Shown piece after piece: positions 1-6,080 of a stretch of DNA of 8,007 nt. Position 1 is the first letter of the stretch, and each line of letters starts with the position of its first letter. This stretch comes from Candidatus Pacebacteria bacterium CG10_big_fil_rev_8_21_14_0_10_44_11 (GTDB taxonomy: Bacteria; Patescibacteriota; Microgenomatia; UBA1400; PJMF01). The stretch lies in the NCBI GenBank assembly GCA_002772705.1, contig PFDH01000045.1:1-8007 (forward strand), in the 5' to 3' direction. The translations under genes were made by a program, and so were the position numbers. Under the pieces are notes generated by a model that saw only the letters and a program-made list of their open reading frames with translations, had not been told where the DNA came from and did not search any database.

Positions 1-898
1 GAGAATAAAACTCGGCGATAGCCTGCTCAACTTCTGAAGGCATGGCGTAGTGAGCCAGAATTCGCAGACCAGTTTTTTGTTGAGCAAAATCAATCGCCGA
101 AAGATCTAATGGATCTTTCATCGCCACCGACAGGGTGCCTTGTTCTTTATCATAGGCAAACGGCACCATTTGATAGTGGCGGGCAGAACCCTCAGGTAGT
201 TGGTTGATCGCCTCCGGATAGGTGCCAACTTCGGTCATTTTGACAAAAGGAACATCGTGAAAAATTGCCTTGGCTTTGGTCAGCGCTTCTTCAGAAACCA
301 GCGCGCTTTCTTCTAAAATTGTCTCAAGTTTCTTGCCGGTGCTGATGTTTTCAACTTTGAGTTCGTTGGCTTGCTCTTGAGTCAGCGACTGGTTGGCCAC
401 CAAGACCTCTAGAACTGAATTATACGCTTGTTTTTGACCAGTATTATTGGCGTCGGGACTGGAGCCAACGGGACTGGAACCTAAAAGCGGGGTAGCGGCT
501 GGGAGTTGAGTCATAGTTGGGGCTAAGGGAGAGGTTGGTGTTGGCGCCTGGATCGGTTCAGAGGCCAAAGTTGGCGTTGGTGCCGGTGCTAAAACTAGAG
601 CCGGCGCTGCGGTCAAAACCGGTGACAAGATCACTCCGCTTTCAGTTATTTGCAGCGGCGCGTTTTGGCTGGCGGCAACTAGATCGGCAGTTTGACCAAG
701 CAATCCGGTGCTTGCCACCGAGGCTGGGGCGGACAGTACCGGCGCCTGTTCTTGAGGAACAGCAGTCATATTGACGGGCAAATTAGTAGGTACTTGCATA
801 TTTGGCGGCAACGCCACCGGTTCAGAAGCACCACCAGACCTTGACCTGGCTGGAGTTGGCGTCGTTAAGGCAGCTGATAGGGCAGGATCGGTATTCAT
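1..898 (-). CDS. PilB/GspE-family type IV pilus or type II secretion ATPase, N-terminal part (runs off left edge)
   Basis: Reading the minus strand from the ATG at 898-896 gives 299 codons with no stop before the window edge, so the C-terminal ATPase is not visible. Residues 1 to about 155 are a low-complexity region rich in Ala, Pro, Thr and Ser, probably disordered. From about residue 158 the sequence matches the N-terminal domain of PilB/GspE/MshE ATPases (T2SSE_N/MshEN): a helical part with TGKKLETILEESALVSEEAL, then INQLPEGSARHYQMVPFAYD and the hallmark TLSVAMKDPLDLSAID. Family members are cytoplasmic hexameric ATPases that drive pilus or pseudopilus assembly; this domain sits N-terminal to the motor and in some relatives binds cyclic di-GMP. 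No Shine-Dalgarno is visible. In-frame TTG (901-899) and GTG (913-911) codons lie just upstream, so the start is uncertain. Family assignment is fairly sure; PilB versus GspE cannot be decided here. The gene is divergent from holB. Confidence 0.8.
   Translation of the reverse strand, partial: MNTDPALSAALTTPTPARSRSGGASEPVALPPNMQVPTNLPVNMTAVPQEQAPVLSAPASVASTGLLGQTADLVAASQNAPLQITESGVILSPVLTAAPALVLAPAPTPTLASEPIQAPTPTSPLAPTMTQLPAATPLLGSSPVGSSPDANNTGQKQAYNSVLEVLVANQSLTQEQANELKVENISTGKKLETILEESALVSEEALTKAKAIFHDVPFVKMTEVGTYPEAINQLPEGSARHYQMVPFAYDKEQGTLSVAMKDPLDLSAIDFAQQKTGLRILAHYAMPSEVEQAIAEFYS
454..481. repeat. 15-bp period tandem duplication encoding GSSP-GSSP
   Basis: Two copies of CGGGACTGGA(g/a)CC, at 454-466 and 469-481, differ at one base. 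On the minus strand they encode two GSSP units at the end of the Pro-rich linker of the PilB/GspE-like protein. A related low-complexity pair lies at 534-548 and 570-584 (GTTGG[t/c]GTTGG[c/t]GCC), encoding APTPT. This is typical slippage-prone linker sequence, and the unit length keeps the frame. Confidence 0.7.
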
Positions 899-921
899 CA
901 ATTTAATCGCCACAAGAATGA

Positions 922-946
922 GTTCTTAGAACCTGTCTGACATGTC
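922..946. promoter_or_regulatory. Divergent intergenic region with two adjacent palindromes
   Basis: The 117 bases between the PilB/GspE-like gene (minus) and holB (plus) contain GTTCTTAGAAC (922-932, 5-bp arms around a single T) and the perfect 8-mer GACATGTC (939-946). They are close enough to form a compound operator upstream of the minus-strand gene. No known regulator can be named from the sequence. Short palindromes of this size also arise by chance, so this is only a candidate site. Confidence 0.25.
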
Positions 947-988
947 GCTTTCACAGCAAAAAACAGACTCTTAACCCACTGCATTTAC

Positions 989-1003
989 TATAAATGATAA
1001 GAT
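989..1003 (+). promoter_or_regulatory. holB: Candidate -10 region of the holB promoter
   Basis: An AT-rich stretch contains TATAAA (989-994) and an overlapping extended -10-like TGATAAGAT (995-1003). Neither has a good -35 box 17 bases upstream. If the second is used, transcription would start about five bases before the holB ATG, giving an almost leaderless message. That fits the absence of a Shine-Dalgarno sequence between 1004 and 1015. Confidence 0.4.
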
Positions 1004-1015
1004 ACGCCTTACGCA

Positions 1016-1717
1016 ATGACTGAAGCCAAGACCAGCTACCTCACCCCTCAAATTGTGATCTGTTCGCCAGGACAAGATCAACAAACTGAAATTGAACAGC
1101 TGATTTTTCAAACTGATCCAGCCACTCAACCTCTACAGTTAAACACCATCAACCCTGAACTAAAAAATCTTAGTATTGAACAAGTCAGAGAGCTCTCCCA
1201 AGATCTGAGTTATGCCAGCTACGGTGGAAAACTTCGTCAGGTGCTAATTTTAGCTGCCGATACTGCCGGTCATGAAGCTCAAAATGCGCTGCTCAAACTG
1301 TTAGAAGAGCCGCCAGCCAAGACTCAGATTTGGCTTGGTGTTTCGCAAGTTAATAAGCTGTTACCAACCGTGCGTTCCCGTTGTTTGGAGAAAAAAGCCA
1401 AACTCAGTCAATCAGGAACTCAAATTGGCAACGAAGCAGTCAATTTGGCTAGCCAATTACCATTTCTTTCGCACCGGGCATTGGTTGATGCAGCCGAAAA
1501 ACACAAAGACCGACAAGCAGCCAAGGAGCTGATTAACCAGCTGATTTTGTATTTTCACGCCCAGCTAGAAAACAATCCTTCAGCCGCTCTTGCGCAATCA
1601 ATTAATCAGCTGCTGCAAACCCAGATGTACCTCGAGGCCAATGTTAATGTCAGACTAGCTTTAGAGGACTGTTTTTTTGGGCTTAAAGCCCAACTTTCCT
1701 CGAGTAATATCCACTAG
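1016..1717 (+). CDS. holB: DNA polymerase III delta-prime subunit (clamp loader), short form
   Basis: The 233-residue product is an AAA+ clamp-loader protein. Visible hallmarks are the beta strand VLILAAD (77-82, Walker-B position), NALLKLLEEPP (90-100) and the arginine-finger SRC motif at 121-123, preceded by KLLPTVR. IEQVRELSQDLSYASYGGK (54-72) matches the segment found in delta-prime and DnaX just before Walker B. Delta-prime acts in the cytoplasmic clamp loader with delta and DnaX, opening the beta sliding clamp at primed sites. The N-terminus is contracted: CSPGQDQQTE (16-25) sits where a P-loop would be but lacks GKT/S, and no four-cysteine zinc module is present. E. coli delta-prime is about 334 residues. 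The last 100 residues look helical, as in the clamp-loader collar. Confusion with DnaX is unlikely because the nucleotide-binding motif is missing. The start at 1016 is the first ATG after the promoter-like sequence; no Shine-Dalgarno is seen. Confidence 0.85.
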   Translation: MTEAKTSYLTPQIVICSPGQDQQTEIEQLIFQTDPATQPLQLNTINPELKNLSIEQVRELSQDLSYASYGGKLRQVLILAADTAGHEAQNALLKLLEEPPAKTQIWLGVSQVNKLLPTVRSRCLEKKAKLSQSGTQIGNEAVNLASQLPFLSHRALVDAAEKHKDRQAAKELINQLILYFHAQLENNPSAALAQSINQLLQTQMYLEANVNVRLALEDCFFGLKAQLSSSNIH

Positions 1718-1793
1718 CACTTACCGCTGGAGTATGATATAAAAGTGAGTTCTTGAGCGATTATTTTAAGAGACTGCCCAACAGATTCTTGGT

Positions 1794-1799
1794 TATAAT
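1794..1799 (+). promoter_or_regulatory. TATAAT -10 box of the gyrB-ppa-gyrA cluster
   Basis: The 108-base gap after holB contains a perfect TATAAT 27 bases before the gyrB ATG. The hexamer 17 bases upstream (AGACTG, 1771-1776) is a poor -35. The predicted start near 1806 would leave a leader of about 20 bases. No purine-rich Shine-Dalgarno lies before the ATG at 1826. A second, weaker -10-like TATGAT lies at 1733-1738. No terminator separates holB from gyrB, so read-through from holB is possible. Confidence 0.55.
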
Positions 1800-1825
1800 A
1801 GTTGTCTCAGTTGATTGCGTGAAAT

Positions 1826-4800
1826 ATGCCAAAATCGAGTGCTAACAGCTATCAAGCCTCTGAAATAAAAATTTTGGAGGGTCTGGAACCAGTCCGCAAG
1901 CGGCCTGGTATGTACATTGGCTCTACCGATCAACGTGGTCTTCATCATTTGGCTAAAGAAATTTTGGACAACGCCGTGGATGAAGCGATTGCTGGTTTTG
2001 GCCAGTCAATTAAACTGTTCTACAGCCCAATTACCGAACACGATAAATCTTTGGTTGGCGTTAAACCGATTGGTGACGAAGCAATTACGGTGGTAGACAA
2101 CGGTCGGGGTATTCCGGTTGATATGCACTCCTCCGGTGTTTCCGCCCTAGAAGTCGTGCTGACCAAACTCCACGCTGGTGGCAAGTTTGAAGAAACTGCC
2201 TACCAAGCTTCGGGTGGCTTGCACGGAGTCGGTTCTTCTGCCGTGAACGCTTTGTCAAGTTTGCTCCAGGTTGTGGTTAAACGGAACAAAAAGTACTATT
2301 ACCAGTCGTATTGCCAAGGCGATCCTCAAAAAAAAGTGACGGTGATTCCTGAAACCCAAGTCCTTGAGTTGTTCCCAACCCAGGCAGTCGAGTTTATTAA
2401 GCAAGAGACCGGCACCATTCTTAAGTTTGTGCCAGACCCAACAATTTTTTCGATTACTACCTTCTCAAAAAAAGTGCTGAAAGAGGTCATTAAAGACCGG
2501 GCTTACCTGATGGCTGGTATCTATTTTCAATTCTATGACGAATTTGATGGCGTAGAAGAGCACTTCTATTTTGAAGGTGGCGTTAAATCACTGGTTGAAC
2601 ATTTAAACATGGATAAGAAATCTTTACATGAGGTAGCCTACGTCAGCAACATCTGGACAGATGAAAATACTGGCAAAAAAATTGGCGTTGAGGTTTCGAT
2701 GCAGTACAACGACTCATATGCCGAGCGGCTAGAGTCATATGTCAATGTCATTCGCACCCCAGACGGAGGGGCGCACGTTAACGGTTTCCGGATGGCGCTA
2801 GGCAAGGTCTTGCGTGACTACGCCGAAAAGACTGGTTTGATCAAGGAAAAAGAGTCATTCACCGCTGAAGATATTCGTGAGGGCTTAGCCGCTGTAGTCT
2901 TTGTCAAGATGCCGTCCAACGATTTGCAGTTCGAGTCTCAAACCAAAACGAAGCTGAATAATAGTGAGGCACAATCGGCCGTTTACCAAATTTTCAAAGA
3001 TTATTTAGACGGCTTCTTGGAAGAGCACCCTAAGGCCGGCAAAACCATTATTGAAAAAGTGATGTTGTCTGCCCGAGCGCGGCTGGCGGCGCGGGCAGCC
3101 AAAGAAGCCGTGATCAGGAAAGGCGTCTTTGAAGGCAGCTCGTTACCAGGCAAGTTGGCTGACTGTCAAAGCCGAATCGCCGCTGAGTCAGAGATTTATA
3201 TTGTGGAAGGCGACAGCGCCGGAGGCTGTTTTTCTGGTGACACAAAAATTGCATTGGCAGATGGCAGAAATATTAGTTTTAAGCAGCTGGTTAAAGAACA
3301 AGCAAAAGCTAAGCAAAACTTTTGTTACACCATTAGAAAAAATGGTAAAATTGGTATCGAGGAAATAAAAAACGCCAGAATTACTAAAAAGAATACTACG
3401 GTTGTCAAAGTCACTTTAGATAATCAGCAAGAAATTGTTTGTACCCCAGATCACCAGTTTATGCTGCGAGATGGCTCATATAAAGAGGCCAGTCAACTCA
3501 AACCTACTGATTCTTTAATGCCCCTTTACAAAAAACTTTCAGACAAAACCCAAACGGGGATTACAATCGATGGCTATGAAATGGTTTGGGATCCAAAATC
3601 AGACTATTGGCTTTTTACCCACATGTTGGCTGATCGGTATAACCTGCACCATTGCATCTATACAAAAATTGATGGTCAGAACTGTCATCATCAAGATTTC
3701 AATAAATTGAATAATAATCCAACAAATATTCTTCGTTTGACCCACGAAGAGCATTTTCAATTGCATAGAAGTCTGCTCTCAAAAACACTTCATACACCAG
3801 AAACCAAAGAAAAATGTCGAAAACTCAGAAAAACTGCTGCTTTCAGAAAAATGATGAGCGAGCGAATGCGACAACCAAAAACCGCAGCAATTTTATCCTC
3901 ACATGCCAAGTTACAATGGGCCAACCCTGAATACAAAGATTTCATGCTCAAAGCGTGGAAAGCTTTTTATTTTTCCAATCAGGAGTATCAAAAACAAAAT
4001 GCCAAAAACCTTGTCGAAGCACAAAAGAAGTATTGGAGCAAACCAGAAAACCGAGTAAAACAATCAGAAAACGTTAAGAACTTCTTCGTCAAAAATCCAC
4101 AAGCAAAAAAACTGCTCTCCTACATGTCATCTGCCCAATGGAAAAATAATGATTTGCTTGAGTGGAGGAGAGAGCAAACGCAAAAGCAGTGGACTTCAGG
4201 CTTTAGAAAACAGCGATTGTTGACATTAAATAAAACATATTACAAAAAAACTCTCAGTACTCTTAAGAAATTTGAGAAAAATGGATCACTAGACGTTTCG
4301 CGGTTTAATGACTACAGAAAAGAGAAAAATGATAAATCAATTTTAAAGTTTAATACATTTTTAGATAGATACTTTGCTGGAGACAATGTTTTAGCTCTTG
4401 AGGTAGTGTCACATTATAATCACAAAATTCTTAAAGTTGAAAAATGTGCAGAGCGCATAGATGTCTACGATATCGAAGTCCCAAACTCCCACAATTTTGC
4501 CCTGGCCAGTGGTGTTTTTGTTCACAATAGTGCCAAACAAGGCCGTGACCGCAAGTTCCAGGCTATTTTTCCGCTCCGTGGCAAGATCCTCAACACCGAG
4601 CGCGCCCGCCTAGACAAGATTGTTGACTTCGAAGAACTGAAAAACCTAGTGGTAGCTCTGGGCGCTGGCATTGGTGAAACCTTTAATCCAGAAAAATTGC
4701 GCTATCATCGAATTATTTTAATGAACGATGCTGACGTTGACGGCGAACACATTACCACCTTGGGTTTGACCTTTTTCTTCCGCCACTTACCAGAAGTGGT

Positions 4801-5161
4801 CAAGCAAGGCTATCTCTATATTGCCATGCCGCCATTGTTTAAAATCGCTACCGGCTCAGGCAAGTCTGGCACTGAAAAATACGCCTACTCTGACGAAGAG
4901 CGGGACAAAATGACCGATGAGATCAAAGCCACCAACCCCAAAGCGACCATTGGCATTCAACGCTACAAAGGTTTGGGAGAAATGAACCCAGAGCAACTTT
5001 GGGAAACCACCATGAATCCCAAGACCAGAATCTTAAAACGGGTGACCATTGCTGAAGCTGACGTCGCCGATAAAACCTTTAGTATGTTAATGGGGGACGA
5101 AGTGGCTCCACGTAAAAAGTTTATCCAAACTCACGCCAAGTTGGCCGAGTTGGACGTATAG
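1826..5161 (+). CDS. gyrB: DNA gyrase subunit B precursor, interrupted by an intein
   Basis: The 1111-residue precursor comprises a 467-residue N-extein, a 434-residue intein and a 210-residue C-extein; the spliced product would be 677 residues, a normal GyrB size. The N-extein has the GHKL ATPase: LEPVRKRPGMYIGS (20-33), the catalytic/Mg-binding EILDNAVDE (45-53), DNGRGIP (91-97), the ATP-lid ASGGLHGVGSSAVNALS (128-144) and the transducer QTK loop (372-374). The TOPRIM acid is E461 in EGDSAGG. The C-extein supplies DADVD (968-972), RYKGLGEMNPEQLW (1046-1059) and the usual GyrB tail. There is no large TOPRIM insertion of the enterobacterial kind; a short extra segment (about 66-83) lies before the DNGRGIP strand. 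With GyrA it forms the A2B2 enzyme that introduces negative supercoils using ATP. ParE cannot be formally excluded, but the nearby gyrA and single-pair arrangement favour GyrB. Stop codon is TAG; the next gene follows after 20 bases. Confidence 0.95.
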   Translation: MPKSSANSYQASEIKILEGLEPVRKRPGMYIGSTDQRGLHHLAKEILDNAVDEAIAGFGQSIKLFYSPITEHDKSLVGVKPIGDEAITVVDNGRGIPVDMHSSGVSALEVVLTKLHAGGKFEETAYQASGGLHGVGSSAVNALSSLLQVVVKRNKKYYYQSYCQGDPQKKVTVIPETQVLELFPTQAVEFIKQETGTILKFVPDPTIFSITTFSKKVLKEVIKDRAYLMAGIYFQFYDEFDGVEEHFYFEGGVKSLVEHLNMDKKSLHEVAYVSNIWTDENTGKKIGVEVSMQYNDSYAERLESYVNVIRTPDGGAHVNGFRMALGKVLRDYAEKTGLIKEKESFTAEDIREGLAAVVFVKMPSNDLQFESQTKTKLNNSEAQSAVYQIFKDYLDGFLEEHPKAGKTIIEKVMLSARARLAARAAKEAVIRKGVFEGSSLPGKLADCQSRIAAESEIYIVEGDSAGGCFSGDTKIALADGRNISFKQLVKEQAKAKQNFCYTIRKNGKIGIEEIKNARITKKNTTVVKVTLDNQQEIVCTPDHQFMLRDGSYKEASQLKPTDSLMPLYKKLSDKTQTGITIDGYEMVWDPKSDYWLFTHMLADRYNLHHCIYTKIDGQNCHHQDFNKLNNNPTNILRLTHEEHFQLHRSLLSKTLHTPETKEKCRKLRKTAAFRKMMSERMRQPKTAAILSSHAKLQWANPEYKDFMLKAWKAFYFSNQEYQKQNAKNLVEAQKKYWSKPENRVKQSENVKNFFVKNPQAKKLLSYMSSAQWKNNDLLEWRREQTQKQWTSGFRKQRLLTLNKTYYKKTLSTLKKFEKNGSLDVSRFNDYRKEKNDKSILKFNTFLDRYFAGDNVLALEVVSHYNHKILKVEKCAERIDVYDIEVPNSHNFALASGVFVHNSAKQGRDRKFQAIFPLRGKILNTERARLDKIVDFEELKNLVVALGAGIGETFNPEKLRYHRIILMNDADVDGEHITTLGLTFFFRHLPEVVKQGYLYIAMPPLFKIATGSGKSGTEKYAYSDEERDKMTDEIKATNPKATIGIQRYKGLGEMNPEQLWETTMNPKTRILKRVTIAEADVADKTFSMLMGDEVAPRKKFIQTHAKLAELDV
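3680..3769 (+). other. HNH endonuclease core of the intein
   Basis: Precursor residues 619-648 read NCHHQDFNK, then a run of Asn (LNNNPTN), then a closing HFQLHR. This has the HNH layout: paired His621-His622 (general base and metal ligand), the central Asn cluster, and His643/His647 as candidate metal ligands. Such a domain would nick or cut an intein-less gyrB allele at the insertion site and start homing by recombination. All catalytic positions appear present. Activity and target length are inferred. Confidence 0.75.
3920..4243 (+). repeat. Tandem 17-21-residue modules in the intein, probable DNA-binding array
   Basis: Downstream of the HNH core, precursor residues 699-806 fall into six successive units beginning ANPEYKD, SNQEYQK, SKPENRV, KNPQAKK, KNNDLLE and TSGFRKQ, with lengths 18, 21, 18, 17, 17 and 17. 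Each opens with a small/Asn/Pro or acidic cluster and most end in an aromatic residue (F, W or Y) after a basic helix. The repetition is at protein level; the DNA copies have diverged. Short repeated modules beside a homing nuclease (NUMOD-like) usually contact the DNA target. The name of the module and its exact boundaries are my inference. Confidence 0.55.
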
Positions 5162-5181
5162 TCTGCCTAGAAAGAAGTAGT

Positions 5182-5556
5182 ATGAGTAATCCAGAAAGAG
5201 CGCCTCGCGTGACTCCACCAGAAGCATTCAAGGATACCAGTCTTGAAAAATTATCAGAGGCGGAACTGGGGAAAATGGTTGGACAGCTGAAATTTTGGTT
5301 ACAAGTTAAATCTAGGCGCTATTTTGCAGATGGTAATTGGCATTTTGGTGACGTGCTTAACGTCGCCTATAGAGAATTAACTGAGCTGTCAATTGACCAT
5401 AGAGAAGAGATAATTATCGCTTTGCACAGAGCTTGTGAACGAATTCGAAGCATCTCAGATGGTTTTTTAGATCAGTCACTTGACGTAAATGTATTACGCA
5501 TAGCGCTAGGGCAGTTGCCGGGAGATCCCGAGTCAACTGAAGCAGAAGGAGAATAA
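5182..5556 (+). CDS. Unrecognised 124-residue soluble protein between gyrB and ppa
   Basis: I do not recognise this protein. It starts 20 bases after gyrB and its TAA overlaps the ppa ATG by one base (TAATG), so it is almost certainly co-transcribed and translationally coupled to ppa. There is no signal peptide, no membrane segment and no cysteine. Residues 1-20 are polar and Pro-rich, 21-100 look alpha-helical (LEKLSEAELGKMVGQLKFWL, then REEIIIALHRACERIRSI), and the tail is acidic. A short aromatic/basic stretch, SRRYFADGNWHFGDV (44-58), is the most distinctive part. A hand-counted row (5281-5340) has 23 G/C in 60, lower than 32 of 60 in ppa (5641-5700), which could mark a newer or less constrained gene. 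Weak purine-rich AAAGAAG (5170-5176) precedes the ATG. Its place in the operon supports it being real; its role is unknown. Confidence 0.75.
   Translation: MSNPERAPRVTPPEAFKDTSLEKLSEAELGKMVGQLKFWLQVKSRRYFADGNWHFGDVLNVAYRELTELSIDHREEIIIALHRACERIRSISDGFLDQSLDVNVLRIALGQLPGDPESTEAEGE
5546..5551 (+). promoter_or_regulatory. ppa: Ribosome binding site of ppa, inside the preceding gene
   Basis: AAGGAG lies within the last codons of the upstream 124-residue gene, four bases before the ppa ATG at 5556. It is the clearest Shine-Dalgarno in the window. It fixes the ppa start and, with the TAATG overlap, indicates translational coupling. Confidence 0.65.
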
Positions 5557-6068
5557 TGTCAGATTGTGTCAAAGTCATAATCGAAATCCCAGAGGGTTCG
5601 TCCGTCAAATACGAACTGGACGAAGAAACCGGCGAAATGATGGTTGATCGACTGATGCCCACTGCCATGAGCTATCCCATCAACTACGGCCTGATCGAAG
5701 GTACCGCCGGCGAAGACGGTGACGCTCTCGATGCCTTGGTGTTCATCTCCCAACCCATCGTGCCAGGCGTAGTGATTAAATGCAAAATCATTGGTCTCCT
5801 GGAAATGGAAGACGAAGAAGGCATCGATCACAAACTTGTCTGCGTCCCAGAAAAAGTCAAAATTGACCCAATCTGCGGCGAGTGGGAAAGTCTTTCAGAC
5901 GTGCCGGAAGCCCGCAAGCGCCAAATCAAACACTTCTTCGAACACTACAAAGACCTTGAAGAAGGCAAGTGGGTGAAATTGAAAGATTGGAAAGACGCCG
6001 TTGCGGCAATGACAGTACTAAAAAATGGGATTGACCGCTTCGAAACAGAAGAAAAAGAAGCAGAGTAG
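5556..6068 (+). CDS. ppa: Inorganic pyrophosphatase, family I
   Basis: The 170-residue protein has the family I length and all expected landmarks: EIPEGSSVKYELD (10-22, Lys18), VDRLMPTAMSYPINYG (30-45, Arg32 and Tyr44), the signature DGDALD with Asp54, Asp56 and Asp59, and EDEEGIDHKLV (85-95, Asp86, Asp91, Lys93). HFFEHYKDLEEGKWVK (126-141) is the conserved C-terminal helix and strand. It is a cytoplasmic Mg-dependent enzyme that splits pyrophosphate into two phosphates, pulling DNA, RNA and aminoacyl-tRNA synthesis forward. Within the signature the usual Pro (DGDP) is Ala57; the metal-binding aspartates are unaffected. It lies between gyrB and gyrA, overlapping the previous gene by one base and ending 12 bases before gyrA. 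Confidence 0.95.
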   Translation: MSDCVKVIIEIPEGSSVKYELDEETGEMMVDRLMPTAMSYPINYGLIEGTAGEDGDALDALVFISQPIVPGVVIKCKIIGLLEMEDEEGIDHKLVCVPEKVKIDPICGEWESLSDVPEARKRQIKHFFEHYKDLEEGKWVKLKDWKDAVAAMTVLKNGIDRFETEEKEAE

Positions 6069-6072
6069 AATT

Positions 6073-6076
6073 AGGA
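6073..6076 (+). promoter_or_regulatory. gyrA: Weak ribosome binding site of gyrA
   Basis: AGGA lies four bases before the ATG at 6081, in the 12-base gap after the ppa stop. It is short, but it supports this ATG over later in-frame ones, such as Met49 just before the conserved RKSYLDYAMSVIV. Confidence 0.4.
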
Positions 6077-6080
6077 TTTC

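Larger units (their letters stand above)
3227..4528 (+). mobile_element. GyrB intein (434 residues, with HNH homing endonuclease)
   Basis: The in-frame insertion lies between Gly467 and Ser902 of the GyrB precursor, exactly splitting the invariant EGDSAGG/SAKQGRD motif. Splicing blocks are complete: Cys468 opening CFSGDTKIALADG (block A), TPDH at 540-543 (block B TxxH), and VYDIEVPNSHNFALASG leading to FVHN with terminal His900-Asn901 and Ser902 as the +1 nucleophile. This predicts class 1 splicing. The centre carries an HNH endonuclease and a modular DNA-binding-like array. From memory, length, insertion site and sequence closely match the Synechocystis GyrB intein throughout. Hand counts of single 60-base rows give 16 and 13 G/C in the intein (3661-3720, 4321-4380) versus 35 and 35 in the exteins (2101-2160, 4561-4620), suggesting recent foreign origin. 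No stop or frameshift is present, so both activities may be functional. Confidence 0.95.

Noticed and set aside
517..774. Plus-strand 85-codon open frame opposite the PilB-like gene
   Set aside because: It mirrors the Pro/Ala-rich coding region; the minus-strand frame continues into a recognisable conserved domain, whereas this one does not.
1677..1693. Perfect inverted repeat TTGGGCTT-A-AAGCCCAA near the end of holB, with a T-run beside it
   Set aside because: The seven Ts come before the hairpin on the plus strand and no T-run follows it; on the minus strand the hairpin is followed by As. Neither orientation gives a rho-independent terminator, and it lies inside coding sequence.
3227..4528. 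Insertion sequence or two separate gyrB fragments instead of an intein
   Set aside because: The frame is continuous, the insertion is precise within EGDSAGG/S, and Cys1, TxxH and terminal His-Asn plus Ser are all present. No terminal inverted repeats, target duplication or transposase are seen.
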